A stretch of 64,000 nucleotides of DNA from Vigna angularis (GCF_016808095.1 NC_068971.1:1116001-1180000), one strand, 5' to 3'. Positions 1 through 12,229 are shown, numbered from the stretch's first letter. The notes: a model not told the origin generated them from the letters alone. Program-made: numbers and translations.

Positions 1-640
1 TTCTTTACCGTATATGTCTCATTTCTCATCTTCTTCACATTTACAAAGGACCAGCTCTAAATCATATTGTCGTTACTTGCATTAGTCGTTCACTATCGTC
101 GCAACGCTTGTAATCACAACCTCTGTTGATGACACCAACGAACCTCCTTCTATCTACATAGGATATTGTTATTCTCCCAATGGTGTCATCTTCACCAAGG
201 TTCATTCATGGTTGCCGCTTGTCGTGCCGGGGACCTCACGTGGCGTCGTCGTAGCTTCCGCCCTCTTCTCCCTTTGATTTTGCGCTTCTCCCTATAATGC
301 ACCATCACGGTGACCGAAACCTTTAATGTAGTTGGTGTTGGCAACAATTTCTTTCTTCTAGACCTAACTACGCCTACAACCAGCAAATATTTCCCTACAT
401 CGCTAACCATGTCGTTACATGAGAAGAATAAAGTAGCAAAAAGGAGAGAGACAACGGGAGAGCCCTGTGTGTGTTGTGTTATATTGTAATGGATGACCGA
501 AGAGGTATGAATAGTTGGGATGGATATAGATAATGTTTTTTTGGATTATTGTGCTTCTGTAATGATTTGGTGAGGAGAATTGATGGCATGAATAAAGGGA
601 ATGGAGGAACATTGAAAAATCAAGGTGTGATGAAGATAAA
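1..640. other. Unassigned flank, probably inside a CACTA element
   Basis: No convincing gene was found. The stretch has more balanced base composition than the following 2 kb and lies immediately inside the subterminal repeats of the CACTA end at 979, so it may be element interior or captured DNA. The short open frames here (for example 192-410 minus, rich in Arg and Lys) match no family I recognise. Confidence 0.3.
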
Positions 641-979
641 TCAAATCGTAATATTTACTAACAAAATTTATTGACGAATTTTTTCTTAAGTGATTATCGA
701 CGGATATATCTTTTGGTAATTTTTGACAAACATCCTTTGATAATTACAAACGAATATATCTTTCAGTAATTACCGACAAATATATTTTTCTTTAATTATC
801 AGTAAATTTTTCTTGTAATTATTGATGAATTTTTTTACAGCAATTACTGAAAAATATAAAATTTTATTAATAAATATTACTAACTATATTATAATTGACG
901 GATTTCGATCCCTTGAAAAAAAAAATCGTTACTAATAAATTTTTGATGTTTTTGTTGTAATACATGTTTTTTTATAGTG
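640..979. mobile_element. Right end of a CACTA (En/Spm) element, subterminal repeats
   Basis: The stretch ends in TATAGTG at 979, which on the other strand reads CACTATAAAAAAACATG, the classic CACTA terminus. The preceding 330 bp hold about nine degenerate copies of a motif like AATTACCGACGAATATAT (for example near 690, 740, 765, 795 and 825), as expected of the subterminal transposase-binding repeats of CACTA elements. The other end is not in the window, so neither target duplication nor length can be checked. It is a different family from the element at 18560-26714, whose subterminal motif is GC-rich. Confidence 0.6.
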
Positions 980-1011
980 TCTATTTGTGTGTTTGGACTT
1001 GTTTAAAATAT

Positions 1012-1012
1012 T

Positions 1013-1053
<41 letters not shown>

Positions 1054-1068
1054 TATTATTATTATTAT
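1012..1068. repeat. (TAA)n/(TTA)n microsatellite
   Basis: A run of AAT units turns directly into a run of ATT units, so the tract is also an inverted repeat able to fold into a hairpin. Confidence 0.9.
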
Positions 1069-1079
1069 AATAGTATTAG

Positions 1080-2250
1080 TAAAATAATAATGACAAAAAA
1101 AATTTCTTTTTATAAACATAATTGAATATTAAAATAATATAACCTTGATGAATGATAAGGGAGTATAATAATGGATCTAAAATGATTGTCATAATTTGAA
1201 TTTAGTTCTAAGTTATATAATGAATTTATGTTCTATTTTTTTGTTCTGAGTTTTAGGACAAAATTACTATTCTTCAAATGTTTCTTCCACTAAAGTCTTA
1301 GAATAAAATATGTTTAAGTTTCTTGTTAAAAAATAGATTAAAATTACTATAGTGAAAATCGTATGAGATAAAGAGTGAAATCATATACTTTTATGAATTA
1401 TATTAAGAAAAAAAGTTACAGTAGTTTTACATAGAAGATAAATGTAGTTAATTTTAGAGGTGTTCAATTAAGACAATTAAACTATTTATTTTAAGATAAA
1501 GTGAGGTATTATAATCGTGTGCGAACCATTCAGGGAAAACATAACTCCATATTTATTTTTAATACAACAAGGCATAGAATTGACTCTATTATATATTGTG
1601 ATTAGAATTTAAATGTTGAAGAGTGTTGGGACATTATTAATTCTATAACTTAGTCTACTTAAAATCTCATAAATTATTAATATTATGTATTTATTTTTAT
1701 TATATTATATCACTTACGTCTTGATTCAATAAATATATTAAAAAACGCAATGTAATAAATTTTTTTAAATTTTTTTGTTATTATAAATAAGCTTAACTTA
1801 TTTCTATTTAAACTATATTTTTATATTATAACTAAATGTAATCTAAAAAATTTAATAAATTTATTATTTTGTTATTATTTGTTATATTATTAAAATATTT
1901 TAAAATTAAATATTATTATAATAAGAATATAGGTTCATTGTCCGTGTTCTCCCTGTATACAACTAATATTTTACAATACAATTAATGTTCTGTCAGAAAT
2001 ACCAACTTCATAATAAACACCCACTCTCTTTCACAAATCCTAACTATCCGTCTACAAACTAGAAACTGAAGAAGCGATCAACTTGCTACCTCTCCGCAAA
2101 AGTTAGGTATAAACAATATTTAAGTTTTCCGAAAAATATCACTGTAATATGCTAATATAATAAAGATCATTATCGTCGTTTTTTTTTTCATCCATCTAAC
2201 TAAAATCGTGTCACTTAAAACGATATTTTAGTTCCACAAATGAAGGAAAA
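1080..2250. other. AT-rich duplicated block upstream of HSP70 gene 1
   Basis: No gene is seen. The block is paralogous in pieces to 7100-7190 plus 9673-11700 (shared landmarks: ATAACCTTGATGA near 1140 and 7180, GTGTTCAATTAAG near 1466 and 10350, GAATTGACTCTATTATATAT near 1577 and 11580). It holds the unoccupied version of the site where the solo LTR 7191-9672 inserted. From about 1870 it is also paralogous to 15580-16160, the upstream region of HSP70 gene 2. Confidence 0.7.
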
Positions 2251-2252
2251 TT

Positions 2253-2458
2253 GTATACTATCACACTGTTAATGGCTGCGAGTATGTTATTTTCCAATTT
2301 CCTTGCTTGCGATGCACGAAGAGACCCTGTTGATCGGAACAACTCAGAGGTGTTTGGGGTCATTTTCTTATTTTTACTTAGTATAAAAATTAATCCTTCA
2401 TATTCATCCATACTTCTATGCTTCTTTTATCTTACAGTATTCATTCATATAAGGAAGA
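2253..2458 (+). promoter_or_regulatory. Conserved type I HSP70 promoter and 5' leader
   Basis: A block of about 200 bp ahead of the ATG is preserved in all type I loci (here, 15956-16161, 12230-12397, 43270-43475, 62205-62413). It includes the shared segment GATGCACGAAGAGACCCTGTT and a TATA box TATAAAAAT at 2382-2390, about 75 bp before the start codon. No perfect nGAAnnTTCnnGAAn heat-shock element was recognised by eye. Confidence 0.6.
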
Positions 2459-2728
2459 ATGGCCGAAGACAAAAAGGGATTGGCAATAGGAATCGACCTT
2501 GGCACAACATACTCCTGTGTTGCAGTATGGCAGCAACAACATAATAGGGTGCAGATCATTCATAATGATCAAGGCAACAATACCACTCCTTCTTGTGTTG
2601 CTTTCACGGACCATGAAAGGTTGATAGGAGATGCTGCTAAAAATCATGCTGTTTTCAATCCAGAGAACACCATCTTCGGTATATTTTTACTCCTAAACTA
2701 TTACTTGTTTTTTTATAGTAATAAAAAC

Positions 2729-2767
<39 letters not shown>

Positions 2768-5658
2768 TATTATTGTTCATAAATATTTATCCTTTTAGTT
2801 TATGAATGATAAAAGTTTCATTATTGATGAATTTTCATTTCATTACTCTTAGTTTCTGATTAGTATTTTGTTGGTTAAATTAGATTCCAATTAGATTTAG
2901 AATTTATCCATATTAGTAATATTATAGTGATCAAATTGAAACTAATTATATGTTTTTTTATCTTTAAAATATAATACTGATTATTTAATATATTTATATC
3001 TATTTATCTATGAGTTCAAAAACTCAGTAAACATATCGTACTCAATTTCTATATACCCAACCCTCTGATATTTACTATTACTTTATACAGATTTTAACTT
3101 TTTTACTAATTTGAGTGTTTTCCCATACTCAAAAGGCTCTCATATACTGTTATTCTATACAACAGGTATTAAATTTTTAGTGACTTAAACTATTACTTGT
3201 TTTTTCCTTTCTATGATTTTCCTGTAAACTTTTAGCAGGAAAAATAGACCACCAAAATATATTTTTTTTAACTCTCGCAGATGCTAAGAGGTTGATCGGT
3301 AGGAAATACAGTGACCCACTTGTTCAGAAAGACAAAATGTTGTGGCCATTTAAGGTTGTTGCCGGTGTCAATGACAAACCCATGATTTACCTTAAGTACA
3401 AGGGTCAGGAGAAGAGCCTTTGTGCGGAGGAAATATCATCCATGGTCCTCTCAAAGATGCGGGACATTGCAGAGGCATACTTGGAAAAGCCTGTGAAGAA
3501 TGCAGTGGTTACTGTGCCTGCCTATTTCAATGATTCTCAGCGCAAAGCTACCATGGATGCTGGTGCTATTATAGGTCTCAATGTTATTCGTATAATCAAT
3601 GAACCGACAGCTGCAGCAATTGCATACGGTCTTGATAAAAGAAATGATTGTGTTGGACAGCGAAATATTTTTGTCTTTGACTTTGGAGGTGGTACATTCG
3701 ATGTGTCTATTCTCACTATTGAGAACGAAGTCTTTCAAGTTAAGGCCACTGCCGGAAACAGTCACCTTGGCGGAGAGGACATTGATAATAGAATGATGAA
3801 CTACTTTGTGGAGGAGATGAAAAGGAAAAGTAAAGTTGACATAAGTGGGAATCCACGTGCCTTAAGGAGGTTGAAAAGTGCTTGCGAGAGAGCAAAAAGG
3901 ACACTGTCATCTGCTATTACTACAAGCATCGAGATAGATGGTTTATTTGAAGGCATTGATTTGCTTTCTTCAATAACCCAAGCAAAATTTGAAGAAATCA
4001 ATATGGAGGTGTTTGAAGAGTGTATGGAAACAGTAGATAGGTGTCTTAGGGATGCTAAGATGGAGAAAAGTAGTGTGGATGATGTTGTTCTTGTTGGTGG
4101 TTCTTCTAGGATTCCCAAAATGCAGCAGCTACTCGAAGACTTTTTCAATGGGAAGGATCTTTGCAAGAGCGTAAACCCTGATGAGGCTGTTGCTTATGGT
4201 GCAGCTGTGCAGGCTGCTCTCTTGTCTGAAGGCATTAAGAATGTTCCAGATTTGGTATTGAAAGATGTTACTCCGCTTTCACTTGGCACAGCGGTAAAGG
4301 GGGATCTCATGAGTGTTGTGATTCCTAGGAACACTACTATTCCTATGAAGAAGACAAATTTTTTTATGACAACCATAGATAACCAATTGTCAACCAAGAT
4401 TGAGGTTTATGAGGGCGAAAGAGTCAAAGCCAGTAATAATAATTTGTTGGGTTTTTGTTGTATTTCTTTACCCCCAGCTGCTCGTGGCTATCTTTATGGT
4501 GTGACTTTTGCAATAAATGAAGATGGCATTCTTTCCGTTTCTGCTGAGGATAAAACTGGTAATAAGAATGAAGTTATAATATCCAATCACAAAGGGAGAC
4601 TATCAAATGAAGAAATTAGTAAAATGATTAAAGAAGCGGGGAATTATAAGTCTGAAGATGAAAAGTTTCTTAAGAAGGCCAATGCAATGAATGATTTAGA
4701 TGATCATGTTTATAAGATCGGAAAGGCTTTAAAGAGAGAGGATATCAGCTCAAAGTTGAGCTCGAAAGAAAAGGAAGATATGATGTCTAAAATTTCTAGA
4801 GCCACTGATATGCTTGATAGGCGGAACGAGATGGAAGATATAGTTGCTATTGAAGACTTTCTGAAAGATCTTAAAGCAATCAGTGAACGAATTATGGTCG
4901 TGGAAAAGGTTGGTAAAAGGAAAGATGTTACTCCGCTTTCACTTGGCATATCGATAAAGGGGGATCTCATGACTTTTGTGATTCCTAGGAACACTACTAT
5001 TCCTATAAAGAAGACACAAGTTTTTCTGACATCCGAAGATAACCAATTCTCAGCCAAGATTGTGGTTTATGAGGGCGAGAGAGTAAAAGCTAGTGATAAT
5101 AATTTGTTGGGTTCTTTTATTATTTCTGGCTTTCCCCCAGCTGCTCGTGGTTACCCTTTTGATGTGACTTTTGCAATAAATGAAAATGGCATTCTTTCCG
5201 TTTCTGCTGAGGAAAAAGTAACCGGTAATAGGAGTGAAATTATAATATCCAATGACAAAGGAAGACTATCAAATGCAGAAATTAGTAAAATGATTAAAGA
5301 AGCAGAGAATTATGAGTCTGAAGATGAGAAGTTTCTTACGAAGGCCAAAGCAATGAAGGATTTAGATGATCACGTTTATAAGATCAGAAAGGCTTTAAAG
5401 AAAGAGGATATCAGCTCAATGTTGAGCTCGAAAGAAAAGAAAGATATCAGGTCTAAAATTTCTAGAGCAACTGATATGCTTGATAGGCGGAACGAGATGG
5501 AAGATATAGTTGCTATTGATGACTTTCTGAAAGATCTTAAAGCAATCAGTGAACGAATTATGGTCGCGGAAAAGGTTGCTAAAATCAAACTAATTTTTGT
5601 GGATTATCTGCACAGGGTGAAGAGCCTCATTCAACCCATTATGGAGATTAAGTTTTAA
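2459..5658 (+). CDS. HSP70 gene 1: type I chaperone with a duplicated substrate-binding domain
   Basis: Exon 1 is 2459-2678, the GT-AG intron 2679-3280 (602 bp), exon 2 3281-5658; the product is 865 aa. Residues 1 to about 395 form a normal ATPase domain with IDLGTTYS (12-19), [10 protein letters not shown] and [11 protein letters not shown], and the Lys of DAKRLIG that corresponds to catalytic Lys71 of Hsc70. A 660-bp unit starting at the interdomain linker (KDVTPLSLG, 4261) is repeated in frame at 4921, giving two substrate-binding domains (about 401-620 and 621-840). The copies differ at many residues, and copy 1 lacks about two residues. The last 25 residues ([16 protein letters not shown]) and the 3' UTR resemble type II genes (52390-52450, 41280-41400), so the gene is a three-part mosaic. 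It lacks EEVD. A normal family member is about 650 aa. ATPase-driven peptide binding in the cytosol or nucleus is inferred from family; whether both domains bind client is unknown. Confidence 0.9.
2694..3206. other. Insertion in the HSP70 gene 1 intron bounded by a 20-bp direct repeat
   Basis: The equivalent introns of genes 2 and 5 are 109 bp and this one is 602 bp. The extra 492 bp lies between two copies of TAAACTATTACTTGTTTTTT (2694 and 3186) and holds an (AT)n tract at 2731-2764. It could be an insertion with a long target duplication or a local duplication that diverged. No transposon termini were recognised. Confidence 0.65.
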
Positions 5659-6042
5659 GTTTATGTCAGTGAAAAAGGTAAAACTTTATGAACCATGATA
5701 TCTAAACAATTTTCAGTTTCAATCATCAAACATATGTTGGAATAAACTTAAATTTAAAATTTATTTGTAATTTCATTGGAGTTTTATTTTTTCTGTGTCG
5801 ATTTCTATTTTTTCAGTTGTCATGTATGATTTTTTTTTTCACGATAGTATAAAGATGATTCAGTGTTTATAATTAGATCTTTTGGTATTTCAAGATTGTC
5901 TTCACCCATTTTCATTTAAGTCTATGTTTTCATCTCCAAATTTAAGGATCCAATTAGTCAATTCTTTGATATTTGTTGCATTTTGATTTGTGACGATACA
6001 TAATTTCATATTCTTGGAAAGTTTGAACACTTTGCAATGTTT

Positions 6043-6106
<64 letters not shown>

Positions 6107-7185
6107 GACATCATGTCTAAATCATTCTTTTACCTCATGCAAAATTTACTTAAAATCTCCTCTGGAAACAATCACTCTACCACCAAATAATTTTTGTTAA
6201 TTGGTTTGTATCATCAACATTTTTCATTATGTTTCTCAATGTTCTATCGAATTATTCAAAGCATCGTTTATTCATCATTGATGAGAAAATATTTTCAAGT
6301 TCTCTCCCTCTCAAATGTTTCTTTCCCAATTTTCTTTTTTCTTTTATGGTATTTGTATGTTAATACCCATTTTGTATGACTAAATAAATTTATTCTTAAA
6401 AAGATTAAAAATGTTTTTTTTAATAATTTGAAAAACTAAAAAAAATAAACAAAATTAAAAGGAAAGAAAAATAATAATAAAAGATTGGCAAGTGAATTAA
6501 AAAAATAAAGAAAAAGAAAGAAAAGGGAGAAATATTCAGTTAATTTTGGAAGATGCGTGTGATATTGAAAAATCAATTTTGAATTGTCGTAATCGATTCC
6601 TCATTCTTAAAATCTATTTGTGTGTTATTATATTTTAAAGGTTTTAATAATAATAATAATAATAAGATATTAATTTTAATTATAAAAACAATTATATTTT
6701 AATTTATTCAAAATATTTTTTACCTATCATATTCATAAATTTTTACAAATTTAATAAATTTGTTTTGCAATTTTTTCCACAAACTACAAATCTGCCTATG
6801 AAATCAAATGTTCAGAACAAGAGTAACTTTTAATTATGTCTTTTAATGCATTTTAAATTATATTATCGAGTTACACACAGATTCTTTTAATTATAATTGT
6901 GGTTGGTAACATTTTAAGTCGAAGACAAAACAAAACTGTTATAATAAACTTTCCCAAAGGTTAATCATATTTTTAATGTATATACTAATAACTGTTTTGT
7001 TTTCTATCAATCTTGACAGTGCTCCAAATACAAACCATTAAGAGCAAACCAATCTACTTTGATGTGTATACTTTGACACTTTAAGTTGTTTATTCAAAAT
7101 AAAAGAATTTTGTTATAGTTTTCAAAAGTCAATGACACAAAAAAAAATTATAAACATATTTGTATATTAAAATAGTATAACCTTG
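5659..7185. other. AT-rich intergenic DNA downstream of HSP70 gene 1
   Basis: The first 200 bp match the 3' flank of the type II genes (41335-41480), showing that gene 1 took its tail from a type II copy. The rest is AT-rich without a gene; it includes the microsatellite at 6048-6102. From about 7090 it matches 1080-1150. Confidence 0.6.
6048..6102. repeat. (TA)n microsatellite
   Basis: About 55 bp of uninterrupted TA dinucleotides. Short reading frames encoding Tyr-Ile repeats here are artefacts of the repeat. Confidence 0.95.
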
Positions 7186-7190
7186 ATGAC

Positions 7191-9672
7191 TATCAGACCT
7201 CGGAAATTTAACCCAAAACCCCTATTTAATCTCATTTAATGCAACCAAAACCATGCTCAGATGCATTAAAAATGCACTCAAACTCTGACGCACAAATTGC
7301 CAAGTGTCAAAATGGAACATTCGGAAGTCAGTAAGTGAAGTGCAGGTGTCAGCAGAAGAGCGCACGACCGTTTGACGTGGGGCAAACAAAATTGATTTCT
7401 GAAAAACCTGCCACACTCTTCTACACGCACCGTCTTCCTCCCAAACTTTGAATATCCATTTTCTCCTCCTTCTCTCTAGAAAACTCTTCCTTCTCTCTAC
7501 TGAAACTCATCCTTTCTCTTCTCCGTTCATCATTCAGAAACCATAGAAGTACTCCCGGCGTCGTGAGCTTCTTGCTGGACCGAACCGTTTCAGAGTCTGA
7601 AGCTGGTAAGTTCTCGACCTTAGCCGTTCGTTTTTGGGTTACATGCAAAACCAAGATTTGGTTGCATGCAGGGGTACAATCTAAAATTCTCCTGTATTTT
7701 TATGGTTAGACTTAGTTGGAGGAATTAAGAAAATTGTTGAGGGTAGAAAGCTGTAGTTGGACGAGTCAAAGCCATACTCTTAGGACGTTCACCACTGATC
7801 CAGGTAAGGGAAGCTTATTTAATTTAATTCGTGTGTTTTATTTGTGTTGTATGGACGTTCTGTGAGTTGCATGAAGCATGATCTGTGTTATTTGATTTTT
7901 GATATATGATCATAAGTATGAACTGATGTATGGTGAATATGAAATGTACTATGATATGAGTATTTGAAAATATGAAATGTATATGCTGAGAAATGAGTAA
8001 ATGTAAATGAAACTTTGAATATAAATTTCCTATGATAATGAACGTTCGTCATTTAACGGTCCTTGACCGTTCGGTGCTGTTAGTAAACTTCTTTGAATTG
8101 AATTCTTTCATTTGGAAAGATTTCTAGTTGAGGACGAACGCCCTCTTGCATTAAGTGCTACGTTTGAGCGTTCGGCCAAAACGTAGATACCCTGAGTGTT
8201 GTGTGAGGAATTGAGAAACTTGTGAACATAACTGGATATTTAATCATTCTGAATTCTATCTTCACTATCCTATACTACTATTATTACTTTTTCGATTATG
8301 ATTTCAAATTAGCGATGGGTCTCGACCCAAAGCGTACGTTATGAGTGGCGCTCGGTCTTATACCGAACACTCGTCCTTGTCTTTAATTACCAAACGGGTA
8401 GAAATAGCGTTCGTCCAAAATTTCAATAAATATGTATTACCGCGTTCGGTCATTGACTGGCAGTCGGTCTCTCTAATTGAATTGTTCTTGGTATAGCTAT
8501 TTACTCATCTTGTGGTGTTTCTATCCATTTGGATTCGGCCTAGAGCCTTTGTACTTAACTTATTCTGAGTATTGATCGGATCGTTCTAGAGTCAGTTCAT
8601 TCAACTGATTCGAGTGGTAATGACGTTCGTCATATAAAATGTGTCGGTTTTGTTCTGTTCGGAAACGAGGATTTCTCGGCCTCATTTTTTAACGTTCGTC
8701 CTCGTTATGAAGAGGGCTGAACGCTCGTCATTTTACGTAATTTGAATGGAAGATGGAATTGATATTAAAGTGAAAAATGATAAAGAATGAACAGTATATG
8801 AGATGAAATGATGGTTGTGGATTTTGAACGAGCGTTCCAGGGAGGAACGACTCTTGGATGAAAGTTGAGATTTGTAAAGTATGAATGTGGACAAAGCTTA
8901 GCTGGCGGTTCATCCTGATGTTCCGTGAGTGCTCGTCCTCAAGTAGAGGGGAGTATGTCATGTGTGGGAACGGCAGGAGGTCCTAGTCCATAAATGTAAC
9001 TTGGACGAAACGGACTAACCTCGGGTGGTAACTGATGAAAATTCCAGTTACTATATCACCGGGTGCACGAACGTCGTAGCTACACAGAATTCATACGGTC
9101 CGGACAGTCAGTCTAGTATCAGGAATTGATTGAGTTAAAGAATTGATTGAATTATATGTTGTGAATTATTCGATATGCTTGTTGTGCTATGAAATGCATG
9201 TTATTACTGGAATTAAATTCAATAAGCTTACCCTTCGTTTTTCCTTGTGTTGTCACGTCCTTGTACGTCCGTCCTTGTCTTGCAATGATCATCCGTGTGG
9301 ATGTGAGCAGATGGAGAGGCGTTGCTTGAGGAGACGCTTGAAGAAGGAATCTTAGAGGAAGAAAATCTCGTCGATGTTGAAGTGAAGGCCGAACAGTAGT
9401 ACGTTCGGTTATCTGTTTAGTTTAGTTGGATTAGAGTGCTGTGTTAGAATGACCCCTTCTCTTTTTGATTAATTTGACCGTTCGGTATTTCTGTTTTGTA
9501 AACCGTTCGGTCAGGTATGCTTAGATTGAACATCTTTATTTGTATTAGCTTATGTAAGGCCGTTCGGCCACGAGCGTGCTTTATTTCTTTATGTGTAAAA
9601 CTGATTTGATATATTAATATATGTGAATATTCTATTTTATATGGTTTATTACTGTATTTATGGGATGTTACA
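7191..9672. mobile_element. Solo LTR of an LTR retrotransposon, 2482 bp
   Basis: It begins TATCAGACCTCGGAAATTTAA (the expected TG mutated to TA) and ends GGGATGTTACA. It is flanked by ATGAC (7186-7190) and ATGAA (9673-9677), a 5-bp target duplication with one change. The paralogous block at 1141-1160 reads CCTTGATGAATGATAAGG with no insert, which proves the insertion and its borders. Internal sequence is GC-richer than its surroundings and repeats CGTTCG-containing words. There is no gag-pol, so this is the product of LTR-LTR recombination. The long LTR and GGGATGTTACA end suggest a Ty3/gypsy chromovirus-like family; that assignment is inference. Confidence 0.85.
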
Positions 9673-10055
9673 ATGAATGACAAGGAAATATAATAATGGA
9701 TTTAAAATGAAAAGTTGGTAGTCTTAATTTGAATTTAGTTCTAAGTGATATCTAGAATTTATGTTCTAGAGTTTTATTTATTTATTTATATTTTGGAGTT
9801 TTACAGAGTTTTATTTATTTATTTATTTTTTGGAATTTTACATCAAAATTATTATTCTTTAATTGCTTCTTCCACTAAAGGATGGAAAATAAAATATGTT
9901 TAAATTTATTGTTAAAAAATAGATTAAAATTACTTAATATCCTATAATGAAAGTAGTATGAGATAATTATTGAAATCATATATTTAACTAAAGAGTGAAC
10001 TCATATATTTAACGACTTATGAGATTCAACATTTTGAATTATATTAAGAAAAAAT

Positions 10056-10340
10056 GGGGAAGGGGAGAAGGTTTCGGGAAAGGGGAAGGGGAGGGGGAGA
10101 AGGTTTCGGGAAAGGGGAAGGGGAGAAGGTTTCCACACAACGTGCCACGTGCTAATCAAAAGCCACCTCAGCATGCCACCTCGCTAGAAAGTTAACACCG
10201 TTTACTAAGATTAACGCCAAGGACATTATTGATTCAATTTTACCAAAACAGGGACTCAATTGATCACTTCCAAAATTAGAGGACCCAATTGAAACTAACC
10301 CGCAAATATAGGGACTTCCGAACCTATTAAACCTAATTTT
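10056..10340. mobile_element. Transposon-end-like insertion with purine-rich repeats
   Basis: The segment is absent from the paralogous site near 1430-1460. It starts with repeated GGAGAAGGTTTCGGGAAAGGGG units (10056-10131), followed by sequence of the style GGGACTCAATTGATCAC and GGACCCAATTGAAAC that is common near termini of plant MULE-like elements. Only one end is recognisable, so the class is uncertain. Confidence 0.35.
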
Positions 10341-11076
10341 AACGGTGTTCAATTAAGGCAATTAAACTATTTATTTTAAGATAAAGTGAGATGCTATAAT
10401 ATGTTAGATATATAATTTAATCGCTCTAGAAAAATATAATTTTATATTATTTTTTTAAAATAAGTACTATTGTCACAACGAGTTAGCTCAATTTTAAATT
10501 CGACTCACTAAGAATCAAACTCATCTGGGTTGAACTCGTGGTGAACCGGATTGATTCACTAACCTACCAAATTTTTCTAACAATTTTTTTTCCAGTTAAT
10601 CTTTTTTCAAAATATTGAAAGAAAGGCTCTTGTAAAATTATTTTTGTATAGAATAATTAGACAACATGAAAAATCCACAAATCTCTACTTAATAACTCAA
10701 TTTTTATGTAGAAATAAATTTGAATTGCTATGAAGCCAATTAAAAATTTTATTTAGAAGATTTTGTGATATCTTTGTGTGAATGAAATCTTATATTTTAT
10801 TAACCATAAATCTAATTTAAAATCTTTCTTCTTTGTTTAGATTTGAATTAGAAATTTTTTGTTATTTTTTTGAATTGAAAAAAAATTCTTGTAATTAAGA
10901 GAGTCAACTATTTAATCCACTAACTCATTATGATCAGAGTTCAAACCAACCCATGACCTGTCACTAGCATATTTTTGGCCTTTCACGTTGAATTCGAGAA
11001 CAACGTCATATCAGGAAACATTAAATTGATGTCAATTCAACTATGAGACCTGAAAAGCATAAAGGTAATATATGAT

Positions 11077-11215
11077 CAACAACAAATAACAATAACAAAC
11101 AAGTTCAATCAAACAACAAACAAGTTCAATTAAACAACAACAAACAAGTTCAACCAAACAATAACAACAAACAAGTTCAACAAAAAAACAACAAACAAGT
11201 TCATCAAATAAGTTC
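11077..11215. repeat. Minisatellite of AACAAACAAGTTCAA-type units
   Basis: Five or six imperfect units of about 22-27 bp, each containing AACAAGTTCA and separated by AAACAACAA variants. Confidence 0.75.
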
Positions 11216-12020
11216 TTCAAAACGAAAACGAAAACTAACCTTCAAAAGGTGGGTTCATCGGAATAAAGTGTTGTCACCTGTGAGAGAAAAAGCAGAATGC
11301 GCATATGAAGGACAAGTACACGAAAATAATCGGTGAAAACAAACGAAAATCATACCTAAAGTAGTTAATTAACATGCATTTGTATCAAATAAAAGAAAGA
11401 TTACATGTGATGGTCGTCAAACTTCGTTCGAGAAAAGTTTGTGTCAAACATTCGAAGTTTTATATCTTTTTATGTCGAATTATTATTTTAAACGATCTTT
11501 AATAATTATATTTATTTACAACATGATAATATATGTTGTTTTTGCAATAGCGTGTTTTGACACCCTAAGAGCAAAGGAGGGAATTGACTCTATTATATAT
11601 TTTGGTTGGAATTTAAATGTTGACCACTGTTGCCACAATATTAATTTTATAAATTAGTCTATTTAAAATCTAATAAACTATATAAAGTTATGCATTTACA
11701 TCAATTATACTTAAATTTCTATTTTAATTATTTATAAATATGTTCACATGCGAAGATGAATTTGAAAAAAATTTAAGAGTAAAATGTTAATTATTTTTTT
11801 AGAAATTTAAAGCTGATAAAAAATAAATTTAAAATTAAAATTTGTGAAAGATTTGACTGATGATAAATAATTTTTTTTATAAAGAAAAAAGAAAAATTAC
11901 AAAATAACATAATATAAAATTAATTTTGAATTAGTTAGGATTAGAAACAATTTAATGAATTGTTTTTTGAGAAAATATAATTATTATAAGATTATTAGTT
12001 TATCCTTATAGTATTTCTTC

Positions 12021-12066
<46 letters not shown>

Positions 12067-12229
12067 AATAATGGAATTGTATGTCCTAATTCATTATGAA
12101 TGATGAGTTGTCACAAGGTCTGTATGTCAATATATACGGCATAACCTATAACTAATGGTTATATATATTGAATAATCTGAAATCAGTTTCATATTTTGAA
12201 TAATCGATTCCTTCTATATGCTTGTCCGT

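Larger units (their letters stand above)
9678..12195. other. AT-rich duplicated block with nested insertions
   Basis: The block continues the paralogy to 1160-1700 after the solo LTR. Compared with that copy it carries extra DNA at about 10056-10340 (see separate entry) and at about 10400-11560. The latter includes a minisatellite at 11077-11215 built from AACAAACAAGTTCAA units. An (AT)n tract lies at 12023-12063. No gene was recognised. Confidence 0.55.

Noticed and set aside
192..612. Minus-strand frames near the left edge.
   Set aside because: Short, no family match, next to a CACTA end; insufficient support to call a gene.
2251..2544. Open frames with a signal-peptide-like start (MAASMLFSNFLACDARR) upstream of type I HSP70 genes, repeated at 15954, 12196 and 43249.
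   Set aside because: They overlap the TATA box and leader, run out of frame into the HSP70 start, and carry frame-changing differences between copies. Conservation is explained by the promoter block.
4261..5580. Assembly artefact as the explanation of the duplicated SBD.
   Set aside because: The two copies differ by many substitutions and small indels and join different downstream sequences, which a simple misassembly of one gene would not give; collapse of two alleles or paralogues remains a minor possibility and needs PCR.
7222..7654. Short minus-strand frames in the solo LTR.
   Set aside because: No domain, no conservation evidence, and they lie wholly in the LTR.
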